A stretch of 64,000 nt of DNA, taken from assembly GCA_902612605.1 (NCBI GenBank), contig CACMDY010000001.1, positions 124,001-188,000 on the forward strand, in the 5' to 3' direction. The notes under the pieces were generated by a model that saw nothing but the letters and a program-made list of their open reading frames with translations, did no database searches and had not been told where the DNA came from. This DNA is from an uncultured Pelagibacteraceae bacterium. Its GTDB lineage: Bacteria; Pseudomonadota; Alphaproteobacteria; Pelagibacterales; Pelagibacteraceae. The position numbers and the translations under genes were made by a program. Positions 26,783 to 35,201 of the stretch are shown here, piece by piece (the stretch's first letter is position 1; every line of letters starts with the position of its first letter).

Positions 26783-27346
26783 TTACCTTGGAGATCTTTT
26801 TGATAGAATTCTTTGAAGTGTTCTACGATGCATTTTAAGTCTTCTTGCAGTCTCAGATACATTTCTGTTACATAATTCAAAAACTCTGTGAATATGTTCC
26901 CATTTAACTCTATCGGCGGACATTGGATTTTCTGGTGGAGCAGCTTTTTTATTTGGATCAGCCAAAAGTGCTTTTTCTACGTCATCTGCGTCTGCTGGTT
27001 TAGCTAAATAGTCTATTGCACCTTCTTTAATGGCTGCTACTGCAGTTGGTATATTTCCATAACCAGTAAGCATCACTATTCTGCTCTCTGAGTTATTTTT
27101 CTGGATTTCTTTTACAACTTCTAGTCCGTTTCCATCGTTTAGTCTTAAGTCAACAACTGCAAAAGCGGGTTTTTTTGATTTCACAGACTCAATTCCAATT
27201 TTTACACCCTCTGCTTGTGAAACAGAAAAGCCCTTTTTCTCCATTGCTCGAGCTAGTCTTTCTCTAAAAGGGTTATCATCATCTACTATAAGTAGAGATT
27301 TATCCTCAAATTCTGTTATTTTTTTTAATACTTCTGCTTCTGGCAT
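26783..27346 (-). CDS. regA: Response regulator RegA/ActR/PrrA
   Basis: This 187-residue regulator has an N-terminal receiver domain with acidic residues DDD (22-24) and phospho-acceptor Asp 66 in AVVDLRLNDGNG. A proline-containing linker follows, then a C-terminal Fis-type helix-turn-helix (ETARRLKMHRRTLQRIL). The layout and the near-invariant C-terminus match RegA/ActR/PrrA, the redox-responsive global regulator of alphaproteobacteria. The cognate kinase RegB and SenC are not next to it, as they often are in other alphas. Confidence 0.93.
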   Translation of the reverse strand: MPEAEVLKKITEFEDKSLLIVDDDNPFRERLARAMEKKGFSVSQAEGVKIGIESVKSKKPAFAVVDLRLNDGNGLEVVKEIQKNNSESRIVMLTGYGNIPTAVAAIKEGAIDYLAKPADADDVEKALLADPNKKAAPPENPMSADRVKWEHIHRVFELCNRNVSETARRLKMHRRTLQRILSKRSPR

Positions 27347-27411
27347 TGGCCTTATATGGAAACATTCTAAATTATTTCAAGGGTACATTTTTACTTTACA
27401 TTGGTTCATTT

Positions 27412-27467
27412 TCAGCATAAATGCTCGTTTTATATAAACTCGCATAGCTGATATGCCGGTTTTTTTT
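27412..27467 (+). promoter_or_regulatory. Attenuator-like leader before the ornithine decarboxylase gene
   Basis: Four alternating complementary segments occur in order: GCAT (27415-27418), ATGC (27421-27424), GCAT (27442-27445), ATGC (27453-27456). The last pair extends to GCATA/TATGC around a GCTGA loop and is followed by CGG and eight Ts (27460-27467), the form of a weak intrinsic terminator. Segments 2 and 3 can instead form an 8-bp hairpin (ATGC..GTTT with AAAC..GCAT) that excludes the terminator. A 16-codon frame from TTG 27401 to TGA 27449-27451 overlaps it. Alphaproteobacterial decarboxylase genes are known to carry the speF leader RNA; I cannot show that this is one. Confidence 0.45.
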
Positions 27468-27491
27468 GTTAAATTTTTTTTGGAGCTTTAA

Positions 27492-28670
27492 ATGCAAAAA
27501 TTTAAATCAGTTGATAAATTAGTTAACCAACTGAAACCAACAGAACCTGTTTATTGTATTAGAAGAGATTCTATAAACATAGCTTCTAAATTTTTTCAGA
27601 ATAAATTTCCTGGTAAAATCCTATATGCAGTCAAAACTAACCCACATCCATTAGTGTTAAAAACTATCGTAGAAAGCGGAATTAATGATTTTGATATCGC
27701 TTCAATTAAAGAAGTTGAGACAATTAAAAGTGTTAGCCCAGATGCAAAATGCTCCTACATGCATACTGTAAAAAGCAAGGAAAGTATAAACGAAGCATAT
27801 TTCAAATATAATATTAAGACTTTTTCAATAGATACAAAAGATGAATTAATAAAAATTCTTAATAGTACTAATCAAGCTAAAGATTTGGAGTTATTTGTAA
27901 GAGTTGCAGTTTCTAATGAACACGCAGAAATAGATTTATCTAAAAAATTTGGCGCACAAACATCAGAAGCAATAGGGCTTTATAGATTAACAAAACAGTA
28001 TGCAAAAAAAATAGGATTAAGTTTTCATGTGGGTTCGCAATGTATGCATCCAATATCCTATTCAAAAGGGATTAGGGAAATTAAATATATAATAAAAAAA
28101 ACAAAAATAGTTCCAGATGTTATAAATATAGGTGGAGGATTTCCAACAATCTATCCTGACTTGGTTCCTCAATCATTAGACTCTTATTTTGAGGAAATAA
28201 AAAATTCATTAAATAATTTAAAATTAGAAAAATTACCAGAGATTATATGTGAGCCAGGTCGAGCAATTGTAGCGGAAAGTGGTTCGACAATTGTGAGGGT
28301 AAACTTAAGGAAAAAACAAAAGTTATATATTAATGATGGAACATACGGAACTTTATTTGATGCAGGAGTACCTAATATAGTTTATCCGTCAAGGATAATT
28401 ACAAGTGGAAGAATTATATCCAAAAAATTGACCTCATTTGATTTTTATGGACCAACATGTGATAGCATGGATTATATGAAGGGACCTTTTATTCTACCTA
28501 ATAATATAAAAGAAGGTGATTACATTGAATTAGGTCAATTAGGAGCATACGGATTGACATTTAGAACTCAATTTAATGGATATTATTCTGATAGTATTTA
28601 CGAAGTTTGTGATGATCCAATAATGACGATGTATGACAAAGAAACAAATAAAGAGTTTCTTGTTGCATAA
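27492..28670 (+). CDS. Ornithine/lysine decarboxylase, alanine-racemase-fold (group IV)
   Basis: This 392-residue PLP enzyme has the PLP lysine K48 in LYAVKTNP, the HVGSQ motif, the phosphate-binding CEPGRAIVAESG and the active-site Cys 323 in YGPTCDSMD contributed across the dimer. These match eukaryotic-type ornithine decarboxylases of alphaproteobacteria. It makes putrescine from ornithine, or cadaverine if it accepts lysine. Its TAA overlaps the next ATG by one base, the first link in a four-gene polyamine operon. An agmatine pathway encoded downstream makes its exact substrate worth testing. Confidence 0.9.
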   Translation: MQKFKSVDKLVNQLKPTEPVYCIRRDSINIASKFFQNKFPGKILYAVKTNPHPLVLKTIVESGINDFDIASIKEVETIKSVSPDAKCSYMHTVKSKESINEAYFKYNIKTFSIDTKDELIKILNSTNQAKDLELFVRVAVSNEHAEIDLSKKFGAQTSEAIGLYRLTKQYAKKIGLSFHVGSQCMHPISYSKGIREIKYIIKKTKIVPDVINIGGGFPTIYPDLVPQSLDSYFEEIKNSLNNLKLEKLPEIICEPGRAIVAESGSTIVRVNLRKKQKLYINDGTYGTLFDAGVPNIVYPSRIITSGRIISKKLTSFDFYGPTCDSMDYMKGPFILPNNIKEGDYIELGQLGAYGLTFRTQFNGYYSDSIYEVCDDPIMTMYDKETNKEFLVA

Positions 28671-29710
28671 TGTCAGATACAAAAAATCTTAACCATAACA
28701 GAAAAAAAGACTTTTTAAGTAAAGAGGTTGAACATATTGACATTACATCTTTTGACTCTAGAAAAATTATATCCTCTATGGAAAAAATGTCCTTTGTTTC
28801 AAGAGAAACTGCTAATGCATCCAAGATATATAATGAAATGCTTAAAGATAAAGATTGTACAATATTCTTAACTCTTGCGGGGTCTACTTCTGCAGCTGGA
28901 TGTATGCATATTTATAGAGATATGGTTAAATACAACATGGTAGATGCAATTGTAGCAACTGGAGCATCTATAATAGATATGGATTTTTTTGAAGCGCTTG
29001 GATTTAAACATTACCAAGGATCACAGTATCAAAATGATAATGAACTTAGAGACAATTATATAGATAGGATTTATGATACTTACATCGATGAAGAGGAGCT
29101 CCAGGTTTGTGATAAAACAATAGGAGAAATAGCAGACAAACTTGAGCCGAAGTCTTACACATCGAGAGAATTTATTGAAGAGATTGGCAAATATCTAAAA
29201 ACTAATTCTAAAAAGAAAGGTTCTTTAATTGAAACAGCTTTTGATAACGATGTACCTATATTCTGTCCTGCATTTACAGACTCAAGTGCAGGTTTTGGAT
29301 TAGTCATGCATCAAGAGAGAAATCCAAAAAATCATATTACAATAGACTCAATTAGAGAATTTAGAGAATTAACAGAGATTAAAATTAAATCTAAAGGTTC
29401 GGGATTATTTATGATTGGTGGTGGAGTTCCTAAAAACTTTATACAAGACACGGTAATTTGTGCTGAACTTTTGGGAAAAAATGTAGATATGCACAAATAT
29501 GCAATACAAATTACTGTTGCTGACTCAAGAGATGGAGCATGCAGTAGTTCAACATTAAAAGAAGCAAGTTCATGGGGTAAGGTTGATACTACCAAAGAAC
29601 AAATGGTATTTGCTGAAGCTACAAGTGTTTTACCATTAATAGCAAGTGACGCCTATCATACTGGAGAGTGGAAAAATAGAGAAAGAAAAAACTTTTCCAA
29701 AATATTTTGA
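28670..29710 (+). CDS. Deoxyhypusine synthase homologue (DHS-like)
   Basis: This 346-residue protein has the NAD-dependent DHS fold: LAGSTSAAG near the start of the domain, a central HTT-equivalent region and SSWGK, where K304 aligns with the lysine that forms the enzyme-aminobutyl intermediate in DHS. Eukaryotic and archaeal DHS modifies eIF5A, which bacteria lack. The place between a decarboxylase and agmatine-pathway enzymes suggests transfer of an aminobutyl group between free polyamines, for example making homospermidine. That is inference. It is coupled at both ends: a one-base overlap upstream and a few bases to the next gene. Confidence 0.85.
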   Translation: MSDTKNLNHNRKKDFLSKEVEHIDITSFDSRKIISSMEKMSFVSRETANASKIYNEMLKDKDCTIFLTLAGSTSAAGCMHIYRDMVKYNMVDAIVATGASIIDMDFFEALGFKHYQGSQYQNDNELRDNYIDRIYDTYIDEEELQVCDKTIGEIADKLEPKSYTSREFIEEIGKYLKTNSKKKGSLIETAFDNDVPIFCPAFTDSSAGFGLVMHQERNPKNHITIDSIREFRELTEIKIKSKGSGLFMIGGGVPKNFIQDTVICAELLGKNVDMHKYAIQITVADSRDGACSSSTLKEASSWGKVDTTKEQMVFAEATSVLPLIASDAYHTGEWKNRERKNFSKIF

Positions 29711-29713
29711 TTG

Positions 29714-30595
29714 ATGATCAAAAAAGTAAAAATTGGAATTATTCAAAGTAAAATTTCAGATAATATTCAAAAAAATATAAATTCAGCTATTAAAAATATA
29801 AAAAAAGCAGCATCAAAAAAAGCTAAAATAATTTGTGTACCAGAACTATTTTTATCAAATTATTTTTGTCAAACAGAAAGTCATTCCAACTTTAAGCTAG
29901 CGGAAAAAATACCTGGCAGAACTACAAAAATATTTTGTGAGTTAGCCAAAGATTTACAAATAGTATTAATGATTTCATTATTTGAAAAAAAAACACATGG
30001 CTTCTATCATAATACTAGTATCGTTATTAGCGAGAAAGGTAAAATTTTATCGAAATATAGAAAAATGCATATACCAGATGATCCTGGTTATTATGAAAAA
30101 TTTTATTTTACTCCTGGAGATTTAGGTTTTAAATCTGTTAAAACAAAATTTGGTAAAATTGGACCTTTGATTTGTTGGGATCAATGGTTCCCGGAAGCTG
30201 CAAGATTAACTGCACTTAAAGGTGCACAAATAATTTTTTACCCTACTGCTATTGGATGGCATCCTAAAGAGAAAAAAAAATTTGGAAAATCTCAACTAGA
30301 CTCTTGGATAACAATGCAAAAATCTCACGCAATCGCAAATGGTACTTATGTGGCTGCTATAAATAGAGTTGGAACAGAAAAAAAAGGCAAGAAGAAAATA
30401 GAATTCTGGGGAAACTCAATGATCATAGATCCTAGTGGGCAAATAATTGGAAAACTTGGGAATAAAAAAGAAGAAATTTTAATTCGTGAAATAAACTATA
30501 AAAAAATTGATTCAGCCAGAGAGCATTGGCCTTTTTTAAGAGATAGAAGAATCGATTTTTATAAAGGCATACTAAAAAATCCTGCAGATGAATGA
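29714..30595 (+). CDS. aguB: N-carbamoylputrescine amidase
   Basis: This protein of about 293 residues belongs to the nitrilase superfamily, with a Glu-Lys-Cys triad visible in VPELFLSNYF (E44), YRKMHIPDD (K117) and PLICWDQWFPEAARL (C154). The last segment is characteristic of N-carbamoylputrescine amidases. It converts N-carbamoylputrescine to putrescine, CO2 and ammonia. The ATG at 29714 is chosen over an adjacent TTG at 29711. The agmatine deiminase gene starts inside its last codons, so the two steps of the agmatine route are encoded together. Confidence 0.93.
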   Translation: MIKKVKIGIIQSKISDNIQKNINSAIKNIKKAASKKAKIICVPELFLSNYFCQTESHSNFKLAEKIPGRTTKIFCELAKDLQIVLMISLFEKKTHGFYHNTSIVISEKGKILSKYRKMHIPDDPGYYEKFYFTPGDLGFKSVKTKFGKIGPLICWDQWFPEAARLTALKGAQIIFYPTAIGWHPKEKKKFGKSQLDSWITMQKSHAIANGTYVAAINRVGTEKKGKKKIEFWGNSMIIDPSGQIIGKLGNKKEEILIREINYKKIDSAREHWPFLRDRRIDFYKGILKNPADE

Positions 30596-31640
30596 AAACT
30601 TTAATGGATTTAGAATGCCGGCTGAATGGGAGCCTCAAAATTCAGTTTGGATTGCTTGGCCTTATAATAAAAATGATTGGCCTGGGTTATATCAATTTAT
30701 TCCTGAAGTAATTTTAAAGATTATAAAAAAAATTTCAATAAATCAAAAAATTAACTTAATCGTTAGCAAAAATATAAAAAATATAAAAAAATTAATAAAA
30801 CTTAATAAAATTAAAAATATCAACTTCCACTATATTAAAACTGATAGAATATGGTTAAGAGATTCTGGACCCATATTTATAACAAATAAAGTTGAAAGGA
30901 AAAAAGTAATACTAAATTTTGGTTTTAACGGATGGTCAAAGTATAAAAATTATAAAAATGACAATAAAATCAATAATAGTATTAGTAAAATTGTTAATTT
31001 TAAAAAGATTGATCCAATAATCAAAAAAAAAGGCAGAATTAGAAAAATAATCATGGAAGGAGGAGCATTTGATGTAAATGGCTCAGGTACAATTCTATTA
31101 ACTGAAGAATGTTTGTTAAGCAAAATTCAAGAAAGAAATAAAAATTTTAAAAAAAAAGACTACGAAAAAATGTTTAATAAATACTTAAATATAAAAAACT
31201 TTATATGGCTTAAAAAAGGAATTGCAGGCGATGATACACATGGACATGTTGATGACATAACAAGATTTGTTTCAAGAAATACGATTATGACTGCGGTTGA
31301 AAATAATGAAAAAGATATAAATTACAAAAACTTAAATAAGAATTTAAATATATTAAAAGAAAGTAAATGTGAGAAAGGAAAGAAATTCAAAATTATAAAA
31401 GTTCCTATGCCTTCACCAATTTATATTGAGAATACAAGAGTTCCTGCAAGTTATATGAATTTTTATATTTGTAATAAAAAAATAATTCTTCCAATATTCA
31501 GAGTAAAAGAAGACAATATTGCAATTAAAATTTTCAAAAATTACTTTAGAAATAGAAAAATCGAAACAGTTGACTGTAGCAAATTGATATGGGGATTTGG
31601 TGCAATACATTGCATGACCCAACAAGAACCTAAAATTTAA
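30588..31640 (+). CDS. aguA: Agmatine deiminase
   Basis: This 350-residue porphyromonas-type peptidyl-arginine-deiminase-fold protein carries PAEWEPQNSVWIAWP near the start, EGGAFDVNGSGTILLTEEC-like substrate loops, HGHVDD and the nucleophilic Cys 342 in GAIHCMTQQ. It deiminates agmatine to N-carbamoylputrescine, the substrate of the preceding gene product. It overlaps aguB by 8 bases and ends the polyamine operon; the stop abuts the opposing transporter gene with no spacer. The protein is full length. Confidence 0.94.
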   Translation: MNENFNGFRMPAEWEPQNSVWIAWPYNKNDWPGLYQFIPEVILKIIKKISINQKINLIVSKNIKNIKKLIKLNKIKNINFHYIKTDRIWLRDSGPIFITNKVERKKVILNFGFNGWSKYKNYKNDNKINNSISKIVNFKKIDPIIKKKGRIRKIIMEGGAFDVNGSGTILLTEECLLSKIQERNKNFKKKDYEKMFNKYLNIKNFIWLKKGIAGDDTHGHVDDITRFVSRNTIMTAVENNEKDINYKNLNKNLNILKESKCEKGKKFKIIKVPMPSPIYIENTRVPASYMNFYICNKKIILPIFRVKEDNIAIKIFKNYFRNRKIETVDCSKLIWGFGAIHCMTQQEPKI

Positions 31641-32189
31641 TTATGCTGCTTTTAGTGTACCGAGTAATAATCTAAAAGGTATCAACATTACAAGAGCAAC
31701 AAATATTTTTACTGCAAGATCTCCTAAAGATAAAGTTACCCAAGGAATTCCTGTTCCATAGAATGATATTGAGAAAAATAAAAAAGTATCAACTGTTGAA
31801 CCTATCAAAGAAGATGTTAAAGGTGCTATAAACCACTTTTTTTGTCTTAATTGATCAAATATCTGAACATCTAAAAGTTGAGCAGTTATAAAAGCTGTTC
31901 CTGAACCAATTGCTATTCTTATAGAAATAAGATCAGTAAAATTAGTTGAAAATATTAAAGTAAACAAAATTCCAATTGTGAAGCCTATATAGACAATTTT
32001 TCTAGCTACTAATTTTCCAAAGGATCTGTTGGCTAAATCTGTAATTAAAAATGCAATTGGATAACTAAAAGCACCGTAAGTTAAAATTTCCTCTAAACCG
32101 TAATATTTTATAGGAAATTGAACTAAATAATTAGATGCTAGCACAACCAATCCCATTAAAAATGAGAGAGTAAGGAAAACTTTATTCAT
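31641..32189 (-). CDS. yhhQ: Queuosine-precursor (VUT family) transporter
   Basis: This 182-residue membrane protein has about six helices. The AFSYPIAFLITDLANRSFG segment (about 40-58) is the hallmark of the VUT/YhhQ family, and SLIGSTVDTFLFF sits in a later helix. YhhQ imports queuosine precursors (preQ0/preQ1) in E. coli; other members of the family may carry vitamin-like compounds. It is the last gene of lysS-pyrD-rpmB-yhhQ and shares its first base with the rpmB stop, so translation is coupled. Confidence 0.88.
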   Translation of the reverse strand: MNKVFLTLSFLMGLVVLASNYLVQFPIKYYGLEEILTYGAFSYPIAFLITDLANRSFGKLVARKIVYIGFTIGILFTLIFSTNFTDLISIRIAIGSGTAFITAQLLDVQIFDQLRQKKWFIAPLTSSLIGSTVDTFLFFSISFYGTGIPWVTLSLGDLAVKIFVALVMLIPFRLLLGTLKAA

Positions 32190-32470
32190 TATGCTGTTTT
32201 TGAAATTATTGATTTTTTAAGCTTTTTTAATCTTAACGATAAATCTCTTGATTTTGCAGATTTTAAGAAATTATCAAAGCTACCTTTTTTATCTACAGAT
32301 CTAACACCTGCATTTGAAACTGTTAATCTCAGAGATTTTTTTAAAAGTTCACTTTTAAATTTTACTTTCTTTAAATTTGGAAGAAATCTTCTCTTAGTTT
32401 TATTGTTAGCGTGACTAACATTATGGCCTTTTAGAGGTATTTTACCGGTAAGTTCGCATTTTTTAGACAT
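32189..32470 (-). CDS. rpmB: 50S ribosomal protein L28
   Basis: This 93-residue basic protein has the L28 start [29 protein letters not shown] and the [13 protein letters not shown] turn. It keeps only the first of the zinc-type cysteines, so it is probably not a zinc ribbon. Its length fits alphaproteobacterial L28, which is longer than E. coli L28 (78 aa). It stands 44 bases after pyrD on the same strand and couples to yhhQ. Confidence 0.96.
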   Translation of the reverse strand: MSKKCELTGKIPLKGHNVSHANNKTKRRFLPNLKKVKFKSELLKKSLRLTVSNAGVRSVDKKGSFDNFLKSAKSRDLSLRLKKLKKSIISKTA

Positions 32471-32513
32471 AAATTTTCAAGATGTATATGGTCTTAAAGA
32501 ATACCAGTCAAGA

Positions 32514-33554
32514 TTAATTTTTTGTTCCAATAGCTTCAGAAATATTTTTAAAACCTTCTCTTTTTACAATTTCGTCGAGATCTTTATTAATCTTTGAAGC
32601 AATAGTTGGTCCTTTGTAAACCATGCCTGTATACAATTGCACAAGAGTTGCACCGCTTACAATTTTATTAAAAACGCCATCTGCAGAGTCAACGCCTCCA
32701 ACTCCAATTATTAAGATTTTTTTTCCAACTAATTTAAAAAATTTATTAATTAATTCATTAGAAATATTTTCAAGTGGTTTTCCAGACAAACCGCCTTTCT
32801 CTAATTTATTTATATTAGATATATTTTCTCTATTTCTATCTGTCGTATTTGAAACTATAACTATTTGCACATTATATTTTAAAAAAAGTTCTGAGATTTC
32901 ATCAATATTTTTTACATCAATATCAGGAGATACTTTGACTGCTATTGGCACATTTGAATTTAAATTTTTCTTTTCTTCATTTATGCATTTTAAAAGATTA
33001 TCTAACTCTTCATTTTTGTGAAAGTTTCTTAAATTTTCTGTGTTAGGAGAAGAGATATTAATTGTAATATAGTCTGCTAAATTATGAAATTTTCTAAAAC
33101 AAATTAAATAATCTTCAACTCTGTTTTCAGTATCTTTATTGGGTCCTATATTAATACCAAGTAATCCATTAGGTGAATTATTTTCAATATTTTTTTTACT
33201 TTCTTCTGATCCAATATTGTTAAATCCAAGTCTATTAATTAAAGCCTCATCTTCTTCCAATCTGAACACTCTTGGCTTCGGATTTCCTATTTGTGGTTTA
33301 GGTGTAATTGTACCTACCTCAACAAAACCAAATCCTAGTTTGTATAGAGGATTGTAGACTTCTGCATTTTTATCAAATCCAGCAGCAACACCTAGAGGAG
33401 AATTTAAGGTTTTGTTTAAAAATTTAGTTTGGATAGTAACTCTGGCTGTTTTATCTATAGCTGGTATCTGATTTAACTTTAAAGCCTTTATTGCTAGTGA
33501 ATGCGCAACTTCAGGGCTAAATTTAAATATAAAAGGTCTTATAAGATTAAACAT
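32514..33554 (-). CDS. pyrD: Dihydroorotate dehydrogenase (quinone), class 2
   Basis: The ATG at 33554 gives 346 residues; a TTG two codons upstream is possible. The N-terminal helix region MFNLIRPFIFKFSPEVAHSLAIKAL, typical of membrane-associated class 2 enzymes, precedes an FMN-binding TIM barrel. NSPLGVAAGFDKNA, FGFVEVGTITPKPQ and the catalytic Ser in NISSPNTENLR are present. It oxidises dihydroorotate to orotate and passes electrons to quinone in pyrimidine synthesis. Its start lies inside the last codons of lysS. Confidence 0.95.
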   Translation of the reverse strand: MFNLIRPFIFKFSPEVAHSLAIKALKLNQIPAIDKTARVTIQTKFLNKTLNSPLGVAAGFDKNAEVYNPLYKLGFGFVEVGTITPKPQIGNPKPRVFRLEEDEALINRLGFNNIGSEESKKNIENNSPNGLLGINIGPNKDTENRVEDYLICFRKFHNLADYITINISSPNTENLRNFHKNEELDNLLKCINEEKKNLNSNVPIAVKVSPDIDVKNIDEISELFLKYNVQIVIVSNTTDRNRENISNINKLEKGGLSGKPLENISNELINKFFKLVGKKILIIGVGGVDSADGVFNKIVSGATLVQLYTGMVYKGPTIASKINKDLDEIVKREGFKNISEAIGTKN

Positions 33555-35115
33555 TTTCAACCTTTTTTCTTATCAATTCTTTGGTTTCATTTACTCCAAA
33601 AAAACTAATGAAGAAGCCCATTCTGGGTCCATTTTCGTCACCAAATACAACCTCATAGATAAGCTTAAACCATTCTCTTAAATTTTCTTTATAACCATTT
33701 TCTTTTCCTACGGTAAAAATATTTGTCTGAATATCTTCAGGAGCCATTTTATCATTACAATTATCTAAAGACTTAATTAATGCTTTCAGTGCAACTTTCT
33801 CTTTTTCATTTGGAGTTTTGTAAATTTTTTTTGTTTTTATAACATCATTGAAATATTTTATTGCATATTCAATTAAATTATCAAAAATTGGATGGTCATT
33901 TTCATTAATTTCTGACTTGTATTTTTTTACAAATTTCCAAAGTAATTGTTTGCTGTCCGCATTACTTGTTTCAACTAAATTTAAAAGCATTGAAAAAGTC
34001 ATAATTGTATTTTCCTCTGGCATTGATCCATTATGTACATGCCAAACAGGATTCATTAACTTCTGTAAATCATTTTGAGTTTTTCCTTTTTCTATAAAAT
34101 CTAGATATTCATCAACAGCTTTTGGAACAACTTCTTTGTACAATTTTTTTGCTCTTTTTGGATTTTGATACATGTAAAGAGATAGACTTTGAGGAGATGC
34201 ATAATTCAGCCATTCATCTATAGTTACTCCATTACCTTTTGATTTAGATATTTTTTCACCTTTTTCGTCCAAAAAAAGTTCATAAGCAAAACCAGATGGG
34301 TTAGATTTACCTAATGTTTTAATAATCTTAGTTGAAAGAATTGCACTCTCAATTAAATCTTTTCCATACATTTCAAAATCAACATCTAAAGCGTACCATC
34401 TCATTGCCCAATCAACTTTCCATTGTAATTTGCAGTTCCCGTCTAGAATACTTTTTTCCAATTTTGATCCATTATTGTCAAATATCATTTTAGAAGATTT
34501 AGAATCAATTTCTAAAACAGGTATTTCAAGAACTTTTCCAGTTTCTGGGCATATTGGTAAAAAGGGGGAATAGGTTTTCTGTCTTTCTTTGCCTAAAGTT
34601 GGAAGAATTATTTCCATAATTTTTTCATAATTTTCTAGAACTAATCTTAGGGTGTCATTAAAATAACCAGACTTGTAGAGTTCTGTAGAACTTTTAAATG
34701 AATATTTAAATTTAAAATTATCAAGAAATTGTTTCAACATATTATTATTATGTTCTCCAAAACTACTAAACTTTTCAAATGGATCAGGGACATCCGTTAA
34801 AGGTTTGTGAAGATTGTTTTTGAGCTTTTCTTGATTTGGAACATTTTCAGGTACTTTTCTAAGACCATCCATATCATCAGAAAATGTAATAATTTCCTTT
34901 GGAATATCTGTTAAATGATCTAGAGCGTTGACAATCATTGTCGTCCTTGCAACTTCTCCAAATGTACCTATATGAGGTAGACCACTAGGGCCATAACCAG
35001 TTTGTAAAATTATTTTATTTTTTTTTTCTATGTTCGATTTTCTCTCTCTTAATAGCTTTTTAGCCTCAACAAATGGCCAGGCGTTTGTTTTGTCAAAATT
35101 TGTTTTGTCTATCAC
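33547..35115 (-). CDS. lysS: Lysine--tRNA ligase, class I
   Basis: This 522-residue enzyme is the archaeal-type class I LysRS. It has GPSGLPHIGTFGEVART (HIGH-equivalent), SDDMDGLRKVPENVP and KISKSKGNG (KMSKS-equivalent). Most bacteria use the unrelated class II enzyme; class I is common in alphaproteobacteria and spirochaetes. The start is GTG at 35115. It is the first gene of a four-gene operon and is divergent from trkH with 86 bases between. Confidence 0.96.
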   Translation of the reverse strand: MIDKTNFDKTNAWPFVEAKKLLRERKSNIEKKNKIILQTGYGPSGLPHIGTFGEVARTTMIVNALDHLTDIPKEIITFSDDMDGLRKVPENVPNQEKLKNNLHKPLTDVPDPFEKFSSFGEHNNNMLKQFLDNFKFKYSFKSSTELYKSGYFNDTLRLVLENYEKIMEIILPTLGKERQKTYSPFLPICPETGKVLEIPVLEIDSKSSKMIFDNNGSKLEKSILDGNCKLQWKVDWAMRWYALDVDFEMYGKDLIESAILSTKIIKTLGKSNPSGFAYELFLDEKGEKISKSKGNGVTIDEWLNYASPQSLSLYMYQNPKRAKKLYKEVVPKAVDEYLDFIEKGKTQNDLQKLMNPVWHVHNGSMPEENTIMTFSMLLNLVETSNADSKQLLWKFVKKYKSEINENDHPIFDNLIEYAIKYFNDVIKTKKIYKTPNEKEKVALKALIKSLDNCNDKMAPEDIQTNIFTVGKENGYKENLREWFKLIYEVVFGDENGPRMGFFISFFGVNETKELIRKKVENV

Positions 35116-35201
35116 AACTACTTAAATTTCCTTAATATCAGCCTTTTTAATAATTCATATAGAGTTGAAATTTATTTACCATAAAATAATGTCCATTCAA
35201 A

